Source: Flavonifractor hominis (GTDB lineage: Bacteria > Bacillota > Clostridia > Oscillospirales > Oscillospiraceae). Taken from it: a DNA stretch of 64,000 bases. Positions 24,384 through 32,785 of this stretch are shown one piece after another. Location of the stretch: positions 62,001 to 126,000 of the forward strand of contig NZ_JBBMFT010000005.1 of the NCBI RefSeq assembly GCF_040095835.1, written 5' to 3'. Below the pieces are notes generated by a model that ran no database searches, had not been told where the DNA came from, and saw only the letters and a list, made by a program, of their open reading frames with translations. The position numbers and the translations under genes are program-made. Each line of letters begins with the position of its first letter. Position 1 is the stretch's first letter.

Positions 24384-25769
24384 ATGAGCGCGATCAAGCT
24401 GCGTGAAAACCTCTGGTCGGTGGGCGTGCTGAACCCTGCCCTGCGGGTATTCGACGTGGTGATGGAGGCCAAATACGGCACCTCTTATAACGCCTATCTG
24501 CTGACCGGTGAGAAGAACGTCCTCATCGAGACGGTGCACCTGGATTACTTTGACGAGTATCTGGACAACATCCGCCAGGTCCTCCCGGTGGAGCAGGTGG
24601 ATTACCTTATTATGAATCACAATGAGCCCGACCACTCGGGCAGCGTGGCCAGACTGGTGGAGCTGTGCCCCAAGCTGGAGGTCATTGCCACCAAGGCGGG
24701 CAAGAAGCACCTGCAGGACATCACCAATCTGGACCTGCCCTGCCGGGCCGTGGGCGCCGGGGATACCCTGGACCTGGGCGGCGGCCGGGTGCTGGAGTTC
24801 ATCCCCGCACCGCTGCTCCACTGGGCGGACACCATGTTCACCTGGGACAAGACGGGCAAGACCCTTTTCACCTGTGACTTTTTGGGCGCCCACTACTGCG
24901 AGCCCACCATGCTGGACCGGCACATCCACGCCCGCAAGGCCTATGAGGAGGAGTTCCGCCACTATTATGAGTGCATCATGGGCCCCTTCAAGCCCAATGT
25001 GCTGGCCGGGCTGGACAAAATGCCGGCGGAGACCGAGCTGGTGTGCACCAGCCACGGCCCCTGCCTGAGCGACACCATCCAGTGGGCCAAGGACCTGTAC
25101 CGGCAGTGGAGCACCCCCGAGCCCAAGCCCCGCCGCCGGGCCTTCGTGGTCTACGCCTCGGCCTACGGCTACACCGGAATGCTGGCCGACGCGGCCGCCC
25201 GTGCCCTGGAGGAAGAGGGGTATGAGGTGGTCACCGCCGACGTGACCGAGCAGCCCCTGTCCTTCTGCGCCGAGCAGGCCAACCGGGCCGACGTGCTGCT
25301 GGTGGGCGCTCCCACCATCAACCGGGCCGCGCCCAAGCCGGTGTGGGATGTGCTGACCTCCATCGACCCCATCCACCTGAAGGGCTGCGCCGCCGGCGCT
25401 TTCGGCGCCTACGGCTGGAGCGGCGAGGCTGCCCCCATGCTCCACACCTTCCTGAAGGGCCTGCGCTATGCCGCCCCCGAGGCTCCCTTCCGGGTGCTCT
25501 TCCGGCCCACCGAGGCCGATCTGGCCGCCATGGCTGACTATGCCCGCAGCGTGGCCGCCCTGTGCACCTCCAAGGTGGACGAGCCCCCGGCAGCGGCTCC
25601 GGCCGCCGGCGGCAAGTGGGTGTGCGCCCTGTGCGGCTACATCTATGACCCGGCGGAGGGCGACCCCGCCCACGGCATCGCCCCCGGCACCGCCTTTGCC
25701 GACCTGCCTGCCAGCTGGTCCTGCCCCCTGTGCGGCGTGGACAAGGGCATGTTCAAGCAGGCGGATTGA
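24384..25769 (+). CDS. Flavodiiron protein with C-terminal rubredoxin domain
   Basis: A 461-residue cytoplasmic oxygen/NO-detoxifying reductase. Residues 1 to about 250 are the metallo-beta-lactamase-like diiron domain, with ligands H79, E81, D83 and H84 in NHNEPDHSG, then LLHWADTMF, CDFLGAH and CTSHGP. Residues about 255-400 are a flavodoxin domain (VVYASAYGYTGMLAD). Residues about 409-461 are rubredoxin with CALCGYIYDPAEGD and CPLCGVDK. Electrons should pass rubredoxin to FMN to diiron inside one chain. ATG 24384 has AAAGGAAGG upstream. It is monocistronic with its own promoter and terminator, fitting protection of a strict anaerobe. Confidence 0.96.
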   Translation: MSAIKLRENLWSVGVLNPALRVFDVVMEAKYGTSYNAYLLTGEKNVLIETVHLDYFDEYLDNIRQVLPVEQVDYLIMNHNEPDHSGSVARLVELCPKLEVIATKAGKKHLQDITNLDLPCRAVGAGDTLDLGGGRVLEFIPAPLLHWADTMFTWDKTGKTLFTCDFLGAHYCEPTMLDRHIHARKAYEEEFRHYYECIMGPFKPNVLAGLDKMPAETELVCTSHGPCLSDTIQWAKDLYRQWSTPEPKPRRRAFVVYASAYGYTGMLADAAARALEEEGYEVVTADVTEQPLSFCAEQANRADVLLVGAPTINRAAPKPVWDVLTSIDPIHLKGCAAGAFGAYGWSGEAAPMLHTFLKGLRYAAPEAPFRVLFRPTEADLAAMADYARSVAALCTSKVDEPPAAAPAAGGKWVCALCGYIYDPAEGDPAHGIAPGTAFADLPASWSCPLCGVDKGMFKQAD

Positions 25770-25790
25770 TTCGTTCTTCCCAACATGCGG

Positions 25791-25829
25791 CGGAGGCCGC
25801 GCACTCAGGTGCGCGGCCTCCGTTTTTTT
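25791..25829 (+). terminator. Terminator after the flavodiiron gene
   Basis: CGGAGGCCGCGCAC pairs with GTGCGCGGCCTCCG around TCAG, followed by seven T's. The convergent - strand gene ends 5 bases beyond it and may use the same hairpin without a T-run. Confidence 0.95.
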
Positions 25830-25833
25830 GCCG

Positions 25834-27027
25834 TCAGTCGGGGAAGTGATGGGCCAGACCGTCGTTGAAGTACCGCCGGTAGGGAATGAGCGGCTGAAGG
25901 TCGGTCTCCAGAGCGGGGACATAGGCGATGCCCGCACCCAGGTAGGGGCTAGGGTCCACCCCGTCGAACATCCGGTCGGCGATGACCGCATCCCAGTAGT
26001 CCTGGGTGTAGAGGATGCGGTACACCGGCTGGAAATAGGGCTGGCCGGGGCCGGTGTCGTACTCCAGCACCACCTGGAGGACCCGTGCCTGCTGGGGGTT
26101 GGCGGTATAGTGAGCGCCCCAGTAGTCCCCGGAGCGGAAGGCGGCCAGGGCCTCCGCCTCCGGGCGGAGCGGACAGGTAAGAACCTCACCAGTGGGGGGG
26201 AGGTAGAGAGTCAGGGCGCTGTCCGTGGACTCGATGCGCCGGAACGCGGTGGCCAGGAGCTGTTCCTCCAGGGGGGCGTCCGGGTCCCGGACCACGGTGA
26301 TCCGGGTGGTGCGCAGGCGGCCGTCGAAATCATAGGCGTCCAGCGTGCTCTCGTACACCGCCGGGGCGGCGGTCTCCCCCTCCGCCCCGGAAAAGGCGTC
26401 CTGGAGCAGCGCCTGCTGGGCCGCCTCATGCACGGCGTCCAGATCGGGAGCGTCCCAGACATCCAGGGCGTAGAGCCCGTTCAGCCGCAGCTGGGTGCCG
26501 TCGGCGCACCGGGCCTCCAGGGTGGGGGAGCGGCCCATGGTGTTCTCCCCGAAGCTGGCGGTCCACTGGCTCTCGGTGACGGTGAGCCCCAGCGCCTGGG
26601 CCAGCTGCCCCAGCAGGGCCCGCTGCTCGTCCTCGGTGGGGATGGGGTTATAGTACACGTTCAGCTGGGTCAGCTCCTCCAGATGCCCGTCGCTGGGGTT
26701 GATCGCCGCCAGCTGGCCCAGGTTGGTGACCACGTCGAAGCTGTCGTTGCAGGCCTCCGCGGGGGCGGGGGTGGCGGTGAAGGCCGGTTCGGGCGTGAGG
26801 GCCACGCCGGGGTCAGCGGGGTCGGCCTCCGTCCGGCCGGACCACCAGATGCTGCCCGTCACCGCCAGGGCCAGGGCCGCCGCCGTAGCGGCGAAGGCCA
26901 TGGGACGGCGGCGGAGGCGGGGCCGTTTCTCCTGGGCCGCCTCCATGGCCGCCAGGGTGTCCCTCCGCCAGACGGGGGAGGGGGTCATCCCCATCAGGGT
27001 ACTGCGATAGCGCTGCTCGCTGTTCAT
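25834..27027 (-). CDS. Membrane-anchored partner of ECF sigma factor (putative anti-sigma factor)
   Basis: A 397-residue protein with a short basic cytoplasmic N-terminus (about 1-42), a single membrane helix near 43-64 (AFAATAAALALAVTGSIWW) and a large extracytoplasmic part. The ATG at 27027 overlaps the sigma-factor stop as ATGA and has GGAGG 7 bases upstream, better than ATG 27033. Position and topology are those of an anti-sigma factor, but I see no HXXXCXXC zinc motif or named anti-sigma domain. The large ectodomain (about 330 residues, beta-rich in appearance) has no recognised family. The role is inferred from context. Confidence 0.7.
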   Translation of the reverse strand: MNSEQRYRSTLMGMTPSPVWRRDTLAAMEAAQEKRPRLRRRPMAFAATAAALALAVTGSIWWSGRTEADPADPGVALTPEPAFTATPAPAEACNDSFDVVTNLGQLAAINPSDGHLEELTQLNVYYNPIPTEDEQRALLGQLAQALGLTVTESQWTASFGENTMGRSPTLEARCADGTQLRLNGLYALDVWDAPDLDAVHEAAQQALLQDAFSGAEGETAAPAVYESTLDAYDFDGRLRTTRITVVRDPDAPLEEQLLATAFRRIESTDSALTLYLPPTGEVLTCPLRPEAEALAAFRSGDYWGAHYTANPQQARVLQVVLEYDTGPGQPYFQPVYRILYTQDYWDAVIADRMFDGVDPSPYLGAGIAYVPALETDLQPLIPYRRYFNDGLAHHFPD

Positions 27028-27512
27028 GACCATTCCTCCTTCAGCGCGTCCTTCAGCTTGGCTCTGGCCCGGCTCAGCCGGGAGAGCACTGTGTTCCGGG
27101 GACAGCCCAGCAGCTGGCCGATCTCGCCGGCGGTGTACCCCTCCACATAGTGGAGATAGACCGGCCAGCGGTATTTAGGGGGCAGGGCGGCTACCGCCTC
27201 CAACACGCCGCCGCCGTCCGGTTCGGGAGCGGACAGGTCCGGGGCGGACTCCAGAGAGACGGTGCGCCGCCGCCAGGCGGAGCGGCCCCAGCTTTTGCAG
27301 CGGTTGGCGGTGGCCCGGATGAGCCAGGCGCGCAGGTGGGACTCGTCGGCAAAGGCGGGGTCGCACCGGATGAGGCTGACAAAGACCTCCTGGGCCACGT
27401 CCTCACCGTCGGATGCGCTGCCGGTGCCCTGGATGGCCATGCGGTAGATCAGCGGGCCATAGCGGTCCAGGATCTCCTCGCAGGAGAGGGGGACTCCGTT
27501 GAGACTGGGCAT
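27024..27512 (-). CDS. ECF-type RNA polymerase sigma factor
   Basis: A 162-residue sigma-70 family factor of the extracytoplasmic-function class. Region 2 covers RYGPLIYRMAIQGTG and DGEDVAQEVFVSLIR; region 4 is ALPPKYRWPVYLHYVEGYT followed by the helix-turn-helix EIGQLLGCPRNTVLSRLSRAR. ATG 27512 lies 8 bases after AAGGGAG and is preferred over GTG 27521, which abuts that site. It overlaps the membrane partner gene by 4 bases. No clear ECF-type promoter could be recognised upstream, so autoregulation is not shown. Confidence 0.93.
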   Translation of the reverse strand: MPSLNGVPLSCEEILDRYGPLIYRMAIQGTGSASDGEDVAQEVFVSLIRCDPAFADESHLRAWLIRATANRCKSWGRSAWRRRTVSLESAPDLSAPEPDGGGVLEAVAALPPKYRWPVYLHYVEGYTAGEIGQLLGCPRNTVLSRLSRARAKLKDALKEEWS

Positions 27513-27573
27513 ACCGTTCACTCCCTTCTGTCAGGAAAGCGCCCCAGCCGGGGGAATGATTGCACAAGACGGT

Positions 27574-27605
27574 AAAAAAAGCGGGCGGCATGTGCGCCGC
27601 CCGCA
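27574..27605 (-). terminator. Terminator of the glycogen operon
   Basis: On the - strand GCGGGCGGCG pairs with CGCCGCCCGC-like bases and is followed by seven T's. It lies about 17 bases past the glgP stop. Confidence 0.93.
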
Positions 27606-27621
27606 AAACAGGGTGTGGTGT

Positions 27622-30069
27622 TTACTTGATCTCCCGTACGGGTACGTTCCAGATGTCCTTAGCGTAGTCCCGGATGGAGCGGTCGGCGGCAAAGATGCCG
27701 GAGCGGGCGATGTTGAGCAGGGACATCTTGTTCCAGGCCTTGGGGTCGCGGTAGACCTGCCCGGCGCGGGCATGGGCGTCCCGATAGCTCTCAAAATCGG
27801 CCAGCAGCAGGTACTCGTCGGCGGGGCCGCCGTCACCGAAGAGCAGACGGCGGGCAATGTCCCCGTAGGCGATGCCGTCGCCGAAGCCCACGTTGAGCTG
27901 GTCGATGACGGCGCGCAGCTCCGGATTGTGGACATAGTATTCATAGGAGTTGTAGCCCTTGTGCTTCATCTCGGCCACCTCGTTGGCCTTCAGGCCGAAG
28001 AGGAAGATGTTCTCGTCGCCCAGCACCTGGTGCATCTCCACATTGGCGCCGTCCAGCGTGCCGATGGTGAGCGCGCCGTTCATCATGAACTTCATGTTGC
28101 CGGTGCCGCTGGCCTCCTTGCCGGCGGTGGAGATCTGCTCGCTGAGTTCGCTGGCGGGCATCAGCCGCTCGGCCAGGCTCACCCGGTAGTTCTCCAGGAA
28201 CACCACCTGCAGCCGGTCCTTGCAGGCCGGGTCGCGGGCGATCATGTCGGCCACCGAGTTGATCAGCCGGATGATGCGCTTGGCCACGGCGTAGCCGGGA
28301 GCCGCCTTGGCGCCGAAGAGGTAGGTGCGGGGGGTGAAGTCGAAGTGGGGATCGGCCTTCATCCGCTGGTAGAGATAGAGGATGTGCAGCACGTTCAGCA
28401 GCTGGCGCTTATACTCGTGCAGGCGCTTGACCTGCACGTCGAACATGGCGTCGGTGTTGAGGATGACGCCGGTCTCCCGGGTCACCCAGGCGGCGAAGGC
28501 GTTCTTGTTCTCGGCCTTGATCTGGCCCAGGCGGGAGAGCACGCCCGCGTCGTCCTGGTATTTCTCCAGGCCGGTGAGGGCCTCGGGGTGGAGCAGGTAT
28601 TTGTCCTTGCCGCAGCAGTCCCGGATGAGGGCGTCCAGCTTGGGGTTGCACTCACTCAGCCAGCGGCGGTGGTCAATGCCGTTGGTCACGTTGGTAAACT
28701 TGTCGGGGGTGCGCACGTAGGCATCGTGGAAGACGTCCTTCTTCAGGATGTCCGAGTGGAGGGCGGATACGCCGTTGATCTTGAAGCAGGCGCACACGCA
28801 CAGGTTGGCCATACGTACCTCGCCGCCCCAGATGATGGCCATGGGGGCCACCTTGGACAAATCGCCGTGGAAATAGGTGGTCAGGGCCTCCTGGTAGCGC
28901 TTGCTGATCTCGATGAGGATCTGCCAGATCCGGGGCAGCCAGCGCTCAATGAGCTGCTGGGGCCAGCGCTCCAGCGCCTCGGCCAGGACGGTGTGGTTGG
29001 TGTAGGCCACGGTGTGGGTGACGATATACCAGGCCTCGTCCCAGCCGTACCCCTCCTCGTCCAGCAGGATGCGCATCAGCTCCGGAATGGCCAGGGTGGG
29101 GTGGGTGTCGTTGATCTGGATGACATGCTTGAGGTGGAAGTTGCGCAGCGTGCCGTACTCGGCCCGGTGCTTGCGCACGATGGACTGGATGGTGGCGGAC
29201 ACGAAGAAATACTGCTGCTTGAGGCGCAGGGACTTGCCCTCATAGTGATTGTCCTCCGGGTAGAGCACCTTGGAGATGGACTCGGCCATGGCCCGCTGCT
29301 CTACCGCCTTCAGATACTGGCCGGAGGAGAACAGGTTCATGTCCACCGGCGTGGGGCTCTTGGCGTCCCACAGGCGCAGCACGTTGCCGTGCTCGGTCTG
29401 GTAGCCGGCAATTTCCATGTCCCGGGGCACAGCCAGCACCGTGTCGTACCCGGTGTGCTTGATGTGGTGGTGGCCCTGGTCGTCCCACACGTCCTCCACC
29501 TTGCCGCCGAAGTGGACCTCCTCCACTTCATCCATCTTGGGAATGAGCCAGGCGTCGCCCAGGTCCAGCCAGTTGTCGGGCAGCTCCACCTGCTGGCCGT
29601 CCACGATCTTCTGCTTGAAGATGCCCAGCTCATAGCAGATGGAATAGCCGGTGGCCGGGATGTCCAGCGTGGTCATGGAGTCCAGATAGCAGGCGGCCAG
29701 GCGGCCCAGACCGCCGTTGCCCAGGCCGGCGTCGGGCTCGGCCTCGAAGAGGTCGGGAGCCGAGAAGCCCAGAGCCTCGATGGCCTGCTTCAGGGGCTCC
29801 AGCACGCCCAGGTTATAGGCGTTCTTCATCAGGGAGCGGCCCATGAGGAACTCCAGAGACAGATAGTGGACCTGGCGCTGGTGCTTTTCCACCACCTGAT
29901 CGGCCGTCTTCATCTGCCGTTCGGACATGATGTCCCGCAGCACCAGGGCACAGGCCTTGAACATGTGCTTGGCGGTGGCTTCCTCCACATCGCGGCCGAA
30001 GTTGCGGCGCAGCTTGCCGGTGATGAGGGTCATCAGTTCTTTTTTGGTATAGTTATGCAATGCAAACAT
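27622..30069 (-). CDS. glgP: Glycogen/maltodextrin phosphorylase
   Basis: An 815-residue GT35 enzyme that releases glucose-1-phosphate from alpha-1,4-glucan. Blocks seen are VHYLSLEFLMGRSL, EPDAGLGNGGLGRLAACYLDSM, INDTHPTLAIPELMRIL and, near the C-terminus, KEASGTGNMKFMMNGALTIGT with the PLP lysine. Start: ATG 30069 abuts AGGAG with no spacing, so TTG 30060, 9 bases after the same AGGAG, is possible; the frame also extends to 30132, but that part is leader. It is the last gene of the glycogen operon and has its own promoter. Confidence 0.95.
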   Translation of the reverse strand: MFALHNYTKKELMTLITGKLRRNFGRDVEEATAKHMFKACALVLRDIMSERQMKTADQVVEKHQRQVHYLSLEFLMGRSLMKNAYNLGVLEPLKQAIEALGFSAPDLFEAEPDAGLGNGGLGRLAACYLDSMTTLDIPATGYSICYELGIFKQKIVDGQQVELPDNWLDLGDAWLIPKMDEVEEVHFGGKVEDVWDDQGHHHIKHTGYDTVLAVPRDMEIAGYQTEHGNVLRLWDAKSPTPVDMNLFSSGQYLKAVEQRAMAESISKVLYPEDNHYEGKSLRLKQQYFFVSATIQSIVRKHRAEYGTLRNFHLKHVIQINDTHPTLAIPELMRILLDEEGYGWDEAWYIVTHTVAYTNHTVLAEALERWPQQLIERWLPRIWQILIEISKRYQEALTTYFHGDLSKVAPMAIIWGGEVRMANLCVCACFKINGVSALHSDILKKDVFHDAYVRTPDKFTNVTNGIDHRRWLSECNPKLDALIRDCCGKDKYLLHPEALTGLEKYQDDAGVLSRLGQIKAENKNAFAAWVTRETGVILNTDAMFDVQVKRLHEYKRQLLNVLHILYLYQRMKADPHFDFTPRTYLFGAKAAPGYAVAKRIIRLINSVADMIARDPACKDRLQVVFLENYRVSLAERLMPASELSEQISTAGKEASGTGNMKFMMNGALTIGTLDGANVEMHQVLGDENIFLFGLKANEVAEMKHKGYNSYEYYVHNPELRAVIDQLNVGFGDGIAYGDIARRLLFGDGGPADEYLLLADFESYRDAHARAGQVYRDPKAWNKMSLLNIARSGIFAADRSIRDYAKDIWNVPVREIK

Positions 30070-30096
30070 CTCCTGTTTCGGTTGGCATGAACACAA

Positions 30097-30144
30097 GAAA
30101 ACTCCGCGGGAGAAGGGGCCGACGGGCGGCATCCTCCCGCGGAG
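30097..30144 (-). terminator. Hairpin between glgA and glgP
   Basis: On the - strand CTCCGCGGGAG (30144-30134) pairs perfectly with CTCCCGCGGAG (30112-30102) and is followed by TTTTCTTG. It may end part of the glgBCDA transcript. Because the glgP promoter's start site is predicted near 30141, the same bases also form the extreme 5' end of the glgP mRNA. Confidence 0.7.
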
Positions 30145-30147
30145 CGG

Positions 30148-30177
30148 ATTCTATCACGGAAAAATCCGGTCTGTCAA
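30148..30177 (-). promoter_or_regulatory. Internal promoter for glgP
   Basis: On the - strand TTGACA (30177-30172) and TAGAAT (30153-30148) are 18 bases apart. It starts 3 bases after the glgA stop. Confidence 0.75.
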
Positions 30178-30179
30178 GC

Positions 30180-31616
30180 TTATTTTCCCGTGACCCAGCC
30201 GTAGATCTCCTCATAGGCACCGGCCGACTGATCCCAGGAGAAATCGGCGGTCATGGCCTGCTTCTGGAGGGATTTCCAGGCCTTCTTGTCGTTGTGATAG
30301 AGGTCGATGGCACCGGCCAGCACACCCACCATCTCGTGGGCGTTGATGTTGGCGAAGGAGAAACCGGTGCCCTCGCCGGTGTACTGGTTGTAGGGGATCA
30401 CCGAATCCCGCAGGCCGCCGGTCTCCCGCACCACGGGAATGGTGCCGTAGCGCATGGCGATCATCTGGCTCAGGCCGCAGGGCTCGGAAATGGAGGGCAT
30501 GAGGAACAGGTCCGCGCCGCCGTAGATGGCGGTGGAGAGGCTGGCTGAATACATAATATGGGCGGCGAACCGGCCGGGATACTGGTTCTGGGCCTGACGG
30601 AAGGCCTCCTCAAAGTTCCAGTCGCCGGTGCCCAGCACCACCATCTGTACGTCCATGCCCATGATGTCGTGGATGGCGGCGGTCACCAGGTCAAAGCCCT
30701 TGTGCCGCACCAGCCGGGAGACGCAGGCGATGATGGGGGTGTCGGGACTCTCCCGCAGGCCGGAGGCCTGCTGCAGGGCCGCCTTACAGGTCTTTTTGCC
30801 CTGGAGCTGCCGGGCGGAGAAGAATTTGGCCAGGCCCTTGTCCCGCCAGGGATCGTAGAGCTCGGTATCGATGCCGTTGAGGATGCCGCGCATCTTGTGC
30901 CGGTTGTCGGTGATGACCCCCTCCAGCCCGTGGGCGTAGAAACTGTACTGCAGCTCCTCAGCGTAGGTGGGGGAGACGGTGGTGACGTAATCGGCGGCGT
31001 AGATGGCGCCCTTCATCAGGTTCACGTCACCGTGATAGGCCAGCATATGCTCGTTGAAGTACCCCTCGTTCAGGCCGAACAGATCCTTGAGGGTCTGGCG
31101 GCCGTAGCGGCCCTGATACTCGATGTTGTGGATGGTGAACACGCTCTTGGTGTCGTACAGCTGGGGGATGCGGTGGCGCTCTTCCAGCAGGTAGATGGGC
31201 ACCAGCGCCGTCTGCCAGTCGTTGCAGTGGAGTACGTCGGGATGCCAGTTGAGGTATCCCACGCTCTCCACCACGGCCCGGGAGAAGTAGGCGAAGCGCT
31301 CACCGTCGTCATAGTGGCCGTAGATGTTGGAGCGCTTGAAGTAGTACTCATTGTCCACAAACCAGTAGGTGACCCCGTCCCGCTTCAGTTCAAAAAGGCC
31401 GCAGTAGGGCGTGCGCCAGGCCAGGGTGATATGGAAGCACTGCAGGAAGGTCATCTGACTGCGCCACTCCTGACCGATGCCCTCGTACAGGGGCAGGATG
31501 ACCCGCACATCGTGGCCTTTTTTCGCCAGCGCCTTGGGCAGGGAACCGGCCACGTCGGCCAGACCGCCGGTCTTGATAAAGGGGGCGCACTCCGAGGTGA
31601 CGAACAAAATGTTCAT
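30180..31616 (-). CDS. glgA: Glycogen synthase (ADP-glucose type)
   Basis: A 478-residue GT5 glucosyltransferase that extends alpha-1,4-glucan from ADP-glucose. The start FVTSECAPFIKTGGLADVAGSLPKAL contains the ADP-binding KTGGL. The C-terminal GT-B block has LMPSISEPCGLSQMIAMRYGTIPVVRETGGL, where E-x7-E-type residues contact donor and acceptor. Length is normal. It lies 53 bases downstream of glgD in the operon. Confidence 0.97.
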   Translation of the reverse strand: MNILFVTSECAPFIKTGGLADVAGSLPKALAKKGHDVRVILPLYEGIGQEWRSQMTFLQCFHITLAWRTPYCGLFELKRDGVTYWFVDNEYYFKRSNIYGHYDDGERFAYFSRAVVESVGYLNWHPDVLHCNDWQTALVPIYLLEERHRIPQLYDTKSVFTIHNIEYQGRYGRQTLKDLFGLNEGYFNEHMLAYHGDVNLMKGAIYAADYVTTVSPTYAEELQYSFYAHGLEGVITDNRHKMRGILNGIDTELYDPWRDKGLAKFFSARQLQGKKTCKAALQQASGLRESPDTPIIACVSRLVRHKGFDLVTAAIHDIMGMDVQMVVLGTGDWNFEEAFRQAQNQYPGRFAAHIMYSASLSTAIYGGADLFLMPSISEPCGLSQMIAMRYGTIPVVRETGGLRDSVIPYNQYTGEGTGFSFANINAHEMVGVLAGAIDLYHNDKKAWKSLQKQAMTADFSWDQSAGAYEEIYGWVTGK

Positions 31617-31669
31617 ATGTTACTCCTTCTATGAAACAGATCGGAAATTGGTTCCGGGTCCGGACGGGC

Positions 31670-32785
31670 TCAGACGATCTCGTTTTTGGCGATGGCCAGA
31701 GGATAGGTGTTGTGCCCCATCAGCATCCGGCCGGGGTTGACCCGAACGTTTTTATCGGTGATGGCATACTTGAGCATGGCGCCGGCCTGAATGGTGGTGC
31801 CCTGCATCAGCACGCAGCCGGAGACCTTGGCTCCCTTCTCCACCCGGACGCCACGGAAGAGGATGGAGTTTTCCACCTCGCCTTCGATGATGCAGCCGTC
31901 GGCCACCAGGGAGTTGACCGAGCGGGCGTCAGGGCCGTAATAGGTGGACGGGTCGGAGCGGTCCTTGGTGCGCACCGGACGCTCAGGCACAAAGAGCTGG
32001 GCGCGCACGTCCGGGTCCAGCAGCTCCATGCTGCGGGCGAAATAGCCGGCCACCGACTGCAGCCGGGCGGCGTAGCCGTCAAAGATATACGGGCAGATCT
32101 TCAGCTGGCCCACCATGCCCTGGAGCACGCCGGTGCTGAAGGAGGGGATGTTGTGGGCCGCGCAGTGGTCCACCAGGGAGAGCAGCAGCTCCTTGGAGAG
32201 GATGTAGACCTCCAGGGACTCGCAGCCCTGAGCGATGGCCGGGTGGACGGATACGTCGGTGATGCGTCCGCCGGCCCCAACCGTGAAGTAGTCACAGCCC
32301 CGGGGGTCGCCCTTGGGATGGCTGGTGCAGACGGCGGTGATGTCGGCGTCGTTGCGGATGTGGGCCTCATAGATGTCGGCCAGAGGCAGGTTCACCGCCA
32401 GGTCGCCGCCGGCCAGGACCACATAGTCCTGCCGGATGTTCTGCAGGTAGGAGCGTACGCCCGCCAGAGCGTCCATACGGCCCCGGTAGACCCCCTCCTG
32501 CCGGCTGGCGTAGCCGAAGGGAGGCAGGATGCGCAGGCCGCCGTGCTTGCGGGAGAGGTCCCAGTCCTTGCCCGAGCCCATGTGGTCCAGCAGGGACTGA
32601 TAGTTGGCGTGTACGATGATGCCTACGTCGGACACGCCGGCATTGACCATATTGGAGAGCATGAAGTCGATGACCCGGTAGCGCCCGCCGTAGGGGATGG
32701 AGCAGGTGTTGCGGTGCTGGGTCAGTTCCCGAAGATCGGGGTTGGAAAGGTAGGAAAAGATGATGCCGTGCAGTTTGTGCATCAT
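31670..32785 (-). CDS. glgD: GlgD, regulatory-type glucose-1-phosphate adenylyltransferase subunit
   Basis: A 371-residue paralogue of GlgC. It keeps the nucleotidyltransferase fold and the left-handed beta-helix (hexapeptide-like IIEGEVENSILFRGVRVEKGAKV), but the N-terminal glycine-rich pyrophosphorylase loop GGxGxRL is absent, since it starts MHKLHGIIFSYLSNPDLREL. In Firmicutes GlgD forms a heteromer with GlgC and modulates it, with little activity alone. The start overlaps the glgC stop as ATGA, and AAAGGAGG lies 9 bases upstream. Confidence 0.95.
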   Translation of the reverse strand: MMHKLHGIIFSYLSNPDLRELTQHRNTCSIPYGGRYRVIDFMLSNMVNAGVSDVGIIVHANYQSLLDHMGSGKDWDLSRKHGGLRILPPFGYASRQEGVYRGRMDALAGVRSYLQNIRQDYVVLAGGDLAVNLPLADIYEAHIRNDADITAVCTSHPKGDPRGCDYFTVGAGGRITDVSVHPAIAQGCESLEVYILSKELLLSLVDHCAAHNIPSFSTGVLQGMVGQLKICPYIFDGYAARLQSVAGYFARSMELLDPDVRAQLFVPERPVRTKDRSDPSTYYGPDARSVNSLVADGCIIEGEVENSILFRGVRVEKGAKVSGCVLMQGTTIQAGAMLKYAITDKNVRVNPGRMLMGHNTYPLAIAKNEIV

